Shown here: piece after piece, positions 1 to 6,086 of the stretch
Layout: the number at the start of each line of letters is the position of its first letter
Position numbering within the stretch: the first letter of the stretch is position 1
Source: an uncultured Brevinema sp.
GTDB lineage: Bacteria; Spirochaetota; Brevinematia; Brevinematales; Brevinemataceae
Reading direction: 5' to 3'
DNA: 7,894 nucleotides
NCBI GenBank assembly: GCA_947036575.1
Contig: CAMQSH010000085.1
Location: forward strand, 1-7,894
Program-made: the position numbers and the translations under genes
Notes under the pieces: model-generated
The model's database searches: none
What the model was told of the DNA's origin: nothing
The model's input: only the letters and a program-made list of their open reading frames with translations

Positions 1-1
1 A

Positions 2-2197
2 GTAACTGGTAAAACCCCAGCTTGTTTTGAACCATCTTTAGATTATGTTGTTGTCAAAATACCAAAATGGCCTTTTGATAAATTCCCAAAAGCAATCCGT
101 ACCCTAGGTACCAAAATGATGGCTACTGGTGAAGTGATGGCTATAGGACGTAATTTTGAACATGCCTTCCTCAAAGCTATTCGTTCTTTAGAAATCAATC
201 GCTATGGACTCATGTACCCAGAATCTGAAAATAGAACCATTGAAGAATTAAAAGAGCGTGTTGTCAAAGCTGGCGATGACAGAATTTTTGATGTAGCTGA
301 ACTCCTAAGAAAAGGATTTATGTGGCGTCGTCTCTGTGAATTAACAGGTATTGATTATTACTTTATGGAAAAAATTGACTGGATCGTTAAACAAGAAGAA
401 ATCCTTAAAGACTATGTCCTTAGTGATTTGAACGCAGAAAATCTAAGAACCATAAAAAGTAAAGGTTTTTCAGACAAGGCTATTTCAGAATTAATGAATG
501 TTGCTGAAGAAGATATTTTTGCAAAAAGAAAAGAATTAGATATCTTCCCTGTATACAAACCTGTTGACACTTGTGCTGCTGAATTTGAAGCTTTAACTCC
601 TTATTATTATTCTTGTTATGACACAGAAGATGAAGTTTCTGTCTCTAAAAGACAAAAAATGCTCGTTATTGGATCTGGGCCTATCCGTATTGGACAAGGG
701 ATAGAATTTGATTATTCTGTGGTACATGCTGTAGGCACACTGAGAGCAATGGGCTACGAAAGTATCGTTATCAATAACAATCCAGAAACCGTGAGTACAG
801 ACTTTGTTATTGCGGATAAATTATATTTTGAACCGCTAACAGAAGAAGATGTTTATCATATTATCCTCAAAGAAAAACCTGAATATGTCTTCGTACAATT
901 CGGTGGACAAACAGCTATCAAATTAGCTAAATTCTTACACGAAAAAAATATCCCTACGGCTGGTGTTGGTTTTGAACAAATTGACCTTGCTGAAGATAGA
1001 GAGCGTTTTGATGCTTTAATGGAAGAATTAGATATTCCTAGACCTAAAGGCACAAATATTCGTACTATGGAAGAAGGTATTAAAGCTGCTCAAGATCTTG
1101 GTTTTCCTGTACTTGTGAGACCTTCTTATGTGCTTGGTGGTGCTGGAATGGAGATTTGTTATTCTATAGAAGAAGTACAAAATTATCTAGCTTCTGCCCT
1201 CGCTAAAACAGAACACCCTATTCTTATAGATAAATATCTAAATGGAATTGAATTAGAAACTGATGCTATTTGTGATGGCGAAGATATCTTTATCCCAGGT
1301 ATCATGGAACATTGGGAAAGATCTGGTGTACACTCTGGAGATAGTATTAATATTTACCCAACACAACGTATCTCTCCCGAAACTGAAAAACTAGTAGAAG
1401 AATATTGTCGTAAAATTGCCCTCGCTATGAAAATCAAAGGGCTTATCAATGTTCAATTTGTGATGCATAATAACAAACCTTATGTCATCGAAGTCAATCC
1501 TCGTGCTAGTCGTACTATTCCCTTTATAGCCAAAGTTACAGGCGTACCTATTATTGATATCGCGACAAAAGTCATGCTAGGTAAAAAATTAAAAGATCTG
1601 GGCTATACTAATATACACCCAAAAATCAAAGATATCGCTGTCAAAGTACCTGTCTTCTCCACAGAAAAATTATCTAATGTAGAAGTGGGGCTTAGTCCAG
1701 AGATGAAATCTACTGGAGAAAGTGCTGCTATAGCATCGACTTTTGAAGAGGCATTGTATAAAGGACTATTATCTGCTAGAAAAAATTATATTCTTTTAGA
1801 TGATATTCATATTTATTTATCACTCTGTGAACAAGATCAAGTGAGACAAGAAATTACAGAAATTTTAAAATCTTTTCCAGCCAATTGTTTGAATCTTAGT
1901 GCTGAAGAAAGTACAGCTTTATACTTACAAGAACAGGGTCTACAAGTACAAGCTTTAAAATCTGCTGAAAAGATAGAAGCTAGTATGAAAAATGGAACTT
2001 TTAATATATTTGTAAATATCTCTACAACATCTCGTGATATAGAAAGAAATGAGTTTAATCTCAGACGTACGGCTTTGGAGTTTGGTTTGGAAGTAATGAC
2101 TTCACCAGATAGTCTCAAAGCACTCTCTATTATCAAAAATGCTAATATTCAAGATTTTACTGTTAAAGAATTATTTAAAACAATAGGATACAAATAA
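2..2197 (+). CDS. carB: Carbamoyl-phosphate synthase large subunit, 5' partial
   Basis: The frame is open from base 2, upstream of the first ATG at 116, so this is the C-terminal 731 residues of a protein of about 1,070. Roughly the first 340 residues (most of the carboxyphosphate half) lie outside the window. The visible part begins with the TGKTPACFEPSLDYVVVKIP region that ends the first ATP-grasp half, followed by the helical oligomerisation domain. The second ATP-grasp half starts near base 662 (LVIGSGPIRIGQGIEFDYS), with RPSYVLGGAGMEI near 1118 and metal-binding INVQ and VIEVNPRASRTIPF near 1445-1525. A degenerate MGS-like regulatory domain runs from about 1795 to the end. The family makes carbamoyl phosphate from bicarbonate, ATP and glutamine-derived ammonia, together with CarA, which is presumably upstream. 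The stop codon shares one base with the pyrB start, suggesting coupled translation. The family call is secure. Confidence 0.97.
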   Translation, partial: VTGKTPACFEPSLDYVVVKIPKWPFDKFPKAIRTLGTKMMATGEVMAIGRNFEHAFLKAIRSLEINRYGLMYPESENRTIEELKERVVKAGDDRIFDVAELLRKGFMWRRLCELTGIDYYFMEKIDWIVKQEEILKDYVLSDLNAENLRTIKSKGFSDKAISELMNVAEEDIFAKRKELDIFPVYKPVDTCAAEFEALTPYYYSCYDTEDEVSVSKRQKMLVIGSGPIRIGQGIEFDYSVVHAVGTLRAMGYESIVINNNPETVSTDFVIADKLYFEPLTEEDVYHIILKEKPEYVFVQFGGQTAIKLAKFLHEKNIPTAGVGFEQIDLAEDRERFDALMEELDIPRPKGTNIRTMEEGIKAAQDLGFPVLVRPSYVLGGAGMEICYSIEEVQNYLASALAKTEHPILIDKYLNGIELETDAICDGEDIFIPGIMEHWERSGVHSGDSINIYPTQRISPETEKLVEEYCRKIALAMKIKGLINVQFVMHNNKPYVIEVNPRASRTIPFIAKVTGVPIIDIATKVMLGKKLKDLGYTNIHPKIKDIAVKVPVFSTEKLSNVEVGLSPEMKSTGESAAIASTFEEALYKGLLSARKNYILLDDIHIYLSLCEQDQVRQEITEILKSFPANCLNLSAEESTALYLQEQGLQVQALKSAEKIEASMKNGTFNIFVNISTTSRDIERNEFNLRRTALEFGLEVMTSPDSLKALSIIKNANIQDFTVKELFKTIGYK

Positions 2198-3087
2198 TGA
2201 AATCACTTGTTTCTATTAATGATATTGATAAAACAACAATTTTAAAAATTTGCCAACGAGCCTTAGAAATAAAGACCCATGGATTCTCAAAAACACTTCC
2301 TGACAAAATTATTGCGACCTTATTTTTTGAGCCTTCTACGAGAACTAAATTATCTTTTCAAAGTGCTATCTTACGCAGTGGTGCTCAGATTCTCAATTTT
2401 GAAGCAGATAACTCTTCTCTAAAAAAAGGGGAGACTTTGGAAGATACTATTAGAATGACTAGTGCCTATGCTGATCTGATTGTTATTAGACACCCAGAAG
2501 CTGGCTCTGCTCTTCGTGCTCAACAAGTTAGCTCTTGCCCTATAATTAATGCTGGTGATGGTACTAATGAGCACCCTACTCAGACCCTTCTTGATTTGGT
2601 GACTATCTTAGAACATCATGGTTCTTTAGATGGATTTACGATTACTCTCGGTGGAGATCTAAAATATAGCAGAACGATACCATCCCTACTCCATGCTTTA
2701 GCGAATTTTGATGTCAAAATCATCCTTGCCTCTCCACAGTTATTATCATTACCAGATCATCTAAAGGCTAATTTTCAAGATAAAATCATCTTACAAACAC
2801 ACTCCCTCAAAGAAGGATTAAAGAGTGATTATTTTTATATGACAAGAGTACAAAAAGAAAGAATCACTGGTACTACTGATATTACTTTTGAAGAAGATTG
2901 GATTTTAAACAAAAATCTTTGCGAACAATACGCTAACCAAAACACCAAAATACTTCATCCTCTTCCAAGAGTCAACGAGATCACTACGGATATAGACGAT
3001 AGTCCTTATCAGTTATACTTCACTCAAGCAGAAAACGGAGTCTATACACGTATTGCTTTATTAGAATATATTTTAGGAGTTTATTAA
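2197..3087 (+). CDS. pyrB: Aspartate carbamoyltransferase catalytic chain
   Basis: This 296-residue cytosolic enzyme joins carbamoyl phosphate to aspartate, the committed step of pyrimidine synthesis. The carbamoyl-phosphate loop FFEPSTRTKLSF (S47-T50) is intact. So are the 80s-loop lysine in SLKKGETLEDT (K77), RHP (R98), the H126/Q129 pair in NEHPTQTLLDL, R159 in DLKYSRT, the aspartate-side MTRVQKER (R217, Q219) and HPLPRVNEI (256-257). The C-terminal YFTQAENGVYTR resembles the E. coli-type chain (YFQQAGNGIFAR) more than the Bacillus or Pseudomonas types. That type is commonly partnered by the regulatory chain PyrI, but no pyrI lies between here and pyrE. The ATG overlaps the carB stop by one base, with a modest AGGA at 2185-2188. 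The protein is slightly shorter than the 310-residue E. coli chain, with no catalytic motif lost. Confidence 0.97.
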   Translation: MKSLVSINDIDKTTILKICQRALEIKTHGFSKTLPDKIIATLFFEPSTRTKLSFQSAILRSGAQILNFEADNSSLKKGETLEDTIRMTSAYADLIVIRHPEAGSALRAQQVSSCPIINAGDGTNEHPTQTLLDLVTILEHHGSLDGFTITLGGDLKYSRTIPSLLHALANFDVKIILASPQLLSLPDHLKANFQDKIILQTHSLKEGLKSDYFYMTRVQKERITGTTDITFEEDWILNKNLCEQYANQNTKILHPLPRVNEITTDIDDSPYQLYFTQAENGVYTRIALLEYILGVY

Positions 3088-3845
3088 TGCAATCTATCAC
3101 TTCGACTATTCTTAATACGACGCTCTTGAGTCCTGATTTATTTGTTCTTGATATTAGTTTTCCCAACCCTGTACAAGCAGGACAATTTATGATGATTAAA
3201 GTACCCGATAACTCCAAAATTCTTCCTCGTCCTATTAGCATTTTTAATTATGATCCCAAAACTCAAAGATTATCCTTATTAATTCGTAGTCGTGGACAAG
3301 GTACTGAACTATTATCCAAAATGTCTCTTGGTCAAAAAATAGATGTCTTTGGAAGTTTAGGTAAGGGTTTTGATACGAATATAAGCGATAAAAATATTAT
3401 TCTAATGGGAGGAGGCGAAGGCATCGCTCCTATGCTCCTCACCAGCGAACTACTCAAAAAAAATAACGATGTTTCTGTATTTGCTGGTTTTCGCCATCAA
3501 ATCGAAGCTTCTACCTTAGACTATTTTGATAGTGATTTAGACATCCAATACACTGCTCAAGATCACTCTGAGAATTGTGCTAGGGGATTGATTACTGATC
3601 TCTTAGATGATATTGATGAGCCTGATTATATCTATACTTGTGGTCCTATCCCTATGATGAAAGCTATCTATACTAAGGTACTACATAAAAAATGGAATAC
3701 AAAAGTATTCATCTCCATGGAAAGCCATATGGCTTGTGGAGTCGGTGCTTGTGTTGGGTGCACAGTAAAAGATTGTCATAATCATTCTATAAGAGTTTGT
3801 ACCGCTGGACCTATATTTCTTGCAGAGGAGATTTTTAATGTCTAA
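3087..3845 (+). CDS. pyrK: Dihydroorotate dehydrogenase B, electron transfer subunit
   Basis: This 252-residue ferredoxin-reductase-like subunit passes electrons from PyrD's FMN to NAD through FAD and a [2Fe-2S] cluster. The N-terminal beta-barrel carries the FAD motif RPISI (48-52). The NAD-binding part has GGGEGIAPML (108-117) and CGPIPMMKAI (185-194). The cluster ligands are C217, C222, C225 and C238, spaced C-x4-C-x2-C-x12-C within the MACGVGACVGC region; C230 is an additional cysteine. Length matches the family (about 250-260). The start ATG shares its first base with the pyrB stop and follows AGGAG at 3075-3079 by 7 bases. The gene overlaps pyrD by 8 bases, as expected for subunits of one heterotetramer. 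The pairing identifies the dehydrogenase as the NAD-dependent class 1B enzyme rather than a quinone- or fumarate-linked one. Confidence 0.96.
   Translation: MQSITSTILNTTLLSPDLFVLDISFPNPVQAGQFMMIKVPDNSKILPRPISIFNYDPKTQRLSLLIRSRGQGTELLSKMSLGQKIDVFGSLGKGFDTNISDKNIILMGGGEGIAPMLLTSELLKKNNDVSVFAGFRHQIEASTLDYFDSDLDIQYTAQDHSENCARGLITDLLDDIDEPDYIYTCGPIPMMKAIYTKVLHKKWNTKVFISMESHMACGVGACVGCTVKDCHNHSIRVCTAGPIFLAEEIFNV
3824..3830 (+). promoter_or_regulatory. Ribosome binding site of pyrD
   Basis: AGAGGAG lies 7 bases before the ATG at 3838, inside the end of pyrK. It decides the pyrD start in favour of 3838 rather than the in-frame TTG at 3820, which would add six residues not typical of the family and would overlap this site. 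Confidence 0.8.
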
Positions 3846-4755
3846 TTTATCTATTAATTTTCTTAATCATAAGCTAAAAAACCCTCTCATCGCTGCTTCT
3901 GGCACTTTTGGATTTGGAGAAAACTATCAAGAGTTTTTTTCTCCTGATGAGCTTGGTGGCATGGTATTAAAAGGACTCACTCCAGAACCTCGTTCAGGAA
4001 ATGATGGAATTCGTCTTGCTGAAACTCCCTCTGGAATGCTCAATTCTATAGGCTTACAAAATCCAGGGCTGGAATATTTTGAATCTGATATTCTTCCTAC
4101 TCTCAAAAATATTAACAATCTCCGTATCGTAAACATCAATGGCAAATGTATAGAAGATTACGAAATTCTTGCAGCTCGTGCTGATTCTTGGGAAGAAATT
4201 GATATGATAGAATTAAATATTTCTTGCCCTAATGTCAAAGAAGGCGGAATGGCTTTTGGCACTGTCCCAGAGGTGGCTGCCGAAGTTACTAAAAGAGTCA
4301 AAGCCTTAATCCATACTAAGCCTCTTATTGTAAAATTATCCCCCAATGCCATGGATATTGGAGCTGTTGCCCATGCTGTAGAAAATGCTGGTACCGATGG
4401 ATTATCTCTTATCAACACATTACTAGGAATGGCTATAGATATCAAACAAAAAAAACCAGTGCTTGGAAATATCTTTGGTGGATTATCTGGGCCTGCGATA
4501 AAACCTATTGCCTTGAGAATGTTATGGCAAGTCAGACAACAGACTTCCCTCCCTATCCTTGCTGGTGGTGGGATCTTTAATGCTAACGATGCTATTGAAT
4601 TTTTAATGGCAGGAGCTGATGCTTTGTCCATAGGTACTGCATTTTTTAGCGACCCTCTTGTTGCTCAAAAAATATTAAAAGATTTACAAGAATATATGAA
4701 ACAAGAAAATATCAAATCTCTTTCTGATATTATAGGTATTGCCCATAAACTTTAA
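3838..4755 (+). CDS. pyrD: Dihydroorotate dehydrogenase class 1B, catalytic subunit
   Basis: This 305-residue FMN enzyme oxidises dihydroorotate to orotate. In order it shows NPLIAASGTFGFGENY (15-30), the FMN lysine in VLKGLTPEPR (K45), NSIGLQNPG (69-77) for substrate binding, and ELNISCPNVKEGG with C130. Cysteine at this place is the catalytic base of class 1 enzymes (class 2 uses serine). K166 in VKLSPN, N193 in LINT, the FMN-phosphate loops GGLSGPAIKP (214-223) and AGGGIFNANDA (242-252), and GADALSIGTAFF follow. The class 1B reading agrees with the overlapping pyrK. The start at 3838 is chosen because of the ribosome binding site just upstream. Its last codons (KSLSDIIGIAHKL) contain the DNA that recurs downstream: bases 4714-4736 reappear inverted and 4735-4747 reappear directly, on the far side of the DinB gene. 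Confidence 0.97.
   Translation: MSNLSINFLNHKLKNPLIAASGTFGFGENYQEFFSPDELGGMVLKGLTPEPRSGNDGIRLAETPSGMLNSIGLQNPGLEYFESDILPTLKNINNLRIVNINGKCIEDYEILAARADSWEEIDMIELNISCPNVKEGGMAFGTVPEVAAEVTKRVKALIHTKPLIVKLSPNAMDIGAVAHAVENAGTDGLSLINTLLGMAIDIKQKKPVLGNIFGGLSGPAIKPIALRMLWQVRQQTSLPILAGGGIFNANDAIEFLMAGADALSIGTAFFSDPLVAQKILKDLQEYMKQENIKSLSDIIGIAHKL
4714..4736 (+). repeat. Left copy of 23-base perfect inverted repeat
   Basis: This stretch inside the 3' end of pyrD begins AAATCTC and ends TATAGG. Its exact reverse complement is found at 5311-5333, on the far side of the DinB gene. In pyrD frame it encodes the conserved tail residues around KSLSDIIG, so this copy looks like the native one. The three bases just outside it (4711-4713) are ATC, and ATC also follows the right copy (5334-5336). 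Confidence 0.93.
4735..4747 (+). repeat. Left copy of 13-base direct repeat (pyrD tail)
   Basis: GGTATTGCCCATA encodes the GIAH tail of PyrD here and recurs identically at 5345-5357 upstream of pyrF. It overlaps the last two bases of the left inverted-repeat copy, so the two repeat types together duplicate about 34 continuous bases of the pyrD end. Confidence 0.85.
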
Positions 4756-4766
4756 TCATTTAAACC

Positions 4767-4774
4767 AAGGAGAG
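4767..4774 (+). promoter_or_regulatory. Ribosome binding site of the DinB-family gene
   Basis: AAGGAGAG ends 4 bases before the ATG at 4779 (6 bases counted from AAGGAG). It is one of the strongest sites in the window, which indicates that the broken gene was, or still is, translated. Confidence 0.75.
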
Positions 4775-4778
4775 TTTT

Positions 4779-5273
4779 ATGAATAAATATATAGAAGAGC
4801 TATGTAATACATTCTTTGAAAATAGAAAAATTACGTATTCACTAATTGAACAATTAACAGAGGATCAATTAGTAGAAAAAATGAAAAGACCTGGTCTTGA
4901 TAGTATATCAAAACAAATACAAGAAATGGCAGATGTTCAAATAGCATTTGTAAAAGCCATCACTTCCGGAGCAATTGATTTTTCTACAGTAAGTGATATA
5001 TTTGATTACACATCAATTAATAGCAAAGAAAAATTAGTTGAATGCCTGAGATCAGCTGACAAGTTTACGGAAATAGTATTCCAAAGTGGTCAGTTCAAAG
5101 AGTCTATAGAGTGGTATGGCAAGTAAATCAATATCTGCTCACATCTAAATAGTTTGATTTGTCATGAAGTATTCCATCAAGGACAAATTGTAATGGCTCT
5201 TTACTGGATGGGTATTGAAATACCGGAAACTTGGTGTCATATGTGGGTACTACCTTCTACATGTAAACATTAA
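4779..5273 (+). pseudogene. DinB-family protein, interrupted by an in-frame TAA
   Basis: The frame runs 115 codons to TAA at 5124-5126, then continues open in the same frame for 48 codons to TAA at 5271-5273. The joined length of 164 positions fits a DinB/YfiT-like four-helix protein. The part after the stop holds the recognisable motif, HEVFHQGQIV (H129, H133, Q136 in joined numbering), followed by MGIEIPETW. The part before it has a WYGK just ahead of the stop, as in relatives where this precedes the last helix. Without readthrough the product lacks the HxxxH metal-binding helix and is probably inactive. Residues 1-115 contain no histidine, so the usual first metal ligand also seems absent. 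DinB relatives include metal-dependent thiol transferases, but no substrate can be named. A sequencing error at 5124 is possible. Ser TCA and Ile ATA are commoner than in pyrD. Confidence 0.75.
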
Positions 5274-5310
5274 TAATTATAGTAATATACATTAGACACT
5301 AAAAAGTAAT

Positions 5311-5333
5311 CCTATAATATCAGAAAGAGATTT
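5311..5333 (-). repeat. Right copy of 23-base perfect inverted repeat
   Basis: This is the exact reverse complement of 4714-4736, beginning CCTATAATAT and ending AGAGATTT. It lies 574 bases from its partner and is non-coding here. It is followed by ATC, the same three bases that precede the left copy. In RNA the two copies could pair as a 23-base-pair stem enclosing the whole DinB reading frame. Confidence 0.93.
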
Positions 5334-5344
5334 ATCACAAATAT

Positions 5345-5357
5345 GGTATTGCCCATA
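5345..5357 (+). repeat. Right copy of 13-base direct repeat
   Basis: GGTATTGCCCATA is identical to 4735-4747 in the pyrD tail and sits 11 bases after the right inverted-repeat copy. In the matching frame it continues GIAHSK and then TAA (5363-5365), like a second pyrD C-terminus 20 bases ahead of the pyrF start. Confidence 0.85.
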
Positions 5358-5385
5358 GTAAATAATATTAACATAGGAGTCATCT

Positions 5386-6084
5386 ATGACAGCACAAGAA
5401 AGATTAATCGTAGCTTTGGACTTTCAGACTGCTAAAGAAGCAGAACAAATGGTTTTAACTTTAGGAGAACATGTTTCTTTTTATAAAGTAGGATTGGAAT
5501 TATTTTTGAATACAGGGGGATCTATTTTAGAATTCCTAGCATCTCAGAACAAACGTATTTTTTTAGATCTAAAATTTCATGATATCCCAAATACTACCGC
5601 TGCTGCTGCTCGTTTTGCTGCTAGTTTGGATTCTGTAAGTATGTTCAATCTCCATGCTTCTGGTGGTACTCAAATGATTAAAGATTCTATGGCTGTCAAA
5701 AGAGCCGATCAAATTTTACTTGCTGTAACTGTCTTGACATCTCTTGATGACGGCGATATTACAGCTAATTTTCAAAGTCCTCTTACAGCTTCTGAATTAG
5801 CATTAAATTTAGCAAAAAATAGTAAATTAGCTGGTGCTAATGGCGTGGTTTGTTCTGCTCTTGAAGCTCAAACCATAAAAAAACATTGTGGTGAGGATTT
5901 TATCACTGTCTGTCCTGGTATTAGATTTAATGATTCTCAAGTAGGCGATCAAAAAAGAGTTTTAGGACCTAAAGAAGCTATACAAAATGGAGCTGATTAT
6001 TTAGTTATAGGACGTCCAATCACGGCAGACCCTTCTCCTAAAGACGCTGCCCTAAGAATGTTAGAAGAAATATCAAAGGCATAA
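5386..6084 (+). CDS. pyrF: Orotidine 5'-phosphate decarboxylase
   Basis: This 232-residue TIM-barrel enzyme decarboxylates OMP to UMP, the last step of the pathway. The opening strand has IVALDF (D12) and YKVGLELF (K34). The catalytic charge network DLKFHD (D61, K63, D66) sits in FLDLKFHDIPNT. FNLHASGG (87-94), LAVTVLTSL (112-120), VCPGIRF (175-181) for the phosphate side and GADYLVIGRPIT (202-213, with the phosphate arginine R210) follow. The length and motif order are those of the short bacterial group (B. subtilis and E. coli type), not the long archaeal or mycobacterial type. The start is supported by AGGAG at 5375-5379. It is separated from pyrD by the DinB cassette, whereas pyrF and pyrC are only 2 bases apart. 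No catalytic residue is missing. Confidence 0.97.
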   Translation: MTAQERLIVALDFQTAKEAEQMVLTLGEHVSFYKVGLELFLNTGGSILEFLASQNKRIFLDLKFHDIPNTTAAAARFAASLDSVSMFNLHASGGTQMIKDSMAVKRADQILLAVTVLTSLDDGDITANFQSPLTASELALNLAKNSKLAGANGVVCSALEAQTIKKHCGEDFITVCPGIRFNDSQVGDQKRVLGPKEAIQNGADYLVIGRPITADPSPKDAALRMLEEISKA

Positions 6085-6086
6085 CT

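Larger units (their letters stand above)
4714..5357. other. Putative inserted or rearranged cassette bracketed by pyrD-tail repeats
   Basis: This stretch contains the end of pyrD, a DinB-family reading frame and a non-coding segment. Its limits are set by an inverted repeat pair (4714-4736 and 5311-5333) and a direct repeat pair (4735-4747 and 5345-5357). It is the only part of the window unrelated to pyrimidine synthesis, and the DinB gene's codon choice differs from its neighbours. No transposase, integrase or recombinase is encoded here, so any mobility would have to be supplied in trans or be long past. What is seen is the repeats. Insertion, inverted duplication by template switching, and site-specific inversion are all inferences, and I cannot choose between them from one sequence. 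Confidence 0.5.
5274..5385. other. Non-coding segment between DinB remnant and pyrF
   Basis: These 112 AT-rich bases hold no gene. They contain the right copies of the inverted and direct repeats and the pyrF ribosome binding site (AGGAG, 5375-5379, 6 bases before the ATG). No stable terminator hairpin with a T-run is seen, so transcription probably continues into pyrF. The short stretch after the inverted copy, read across a one-base frame slip at 5344, spells DLSQI then GIAHSK and a stop. This resembles a pyrD C-terminus and may be a relic of a second pyrD end. Confidence 0.6.

Noticed and set aside
3820..3837. TTG start giving PyrD six extra residues
   Set aside because: The AGAGGAG at 3824-3830 fits the ATG at 3838, and the family begins near that point.
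4158..4631. 157-codon open frame on the minus strand inside pyrD
   Set aside because: It is antisense to a well-conserved gene, has no recognisable motif, and is explained by the codon pattern of pyrD.
5124..5126. TAA recoded as an amino acid
   Set aside because: TAA ends every intact gene in the window, and no recoding signal is evident beside this one.
5292..5318. Possible promoter for pyrF: perfect TATAAT at 5313-5318 with TTAGAC upstream
   Set aside because: The -35 match is poor and the spacing is short (15). The TATAAT lies inside the inverted copy of pyrD coding DNA, so its presence is explained by the repeat. Start-site mapping would be needed to revive it.
4714..5333. Inverted repeat as a transcription terminator
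   Set aside because: The loop would be 574 bases and no T-run follows the right copy, so it does not fit an intrinsic terminator.
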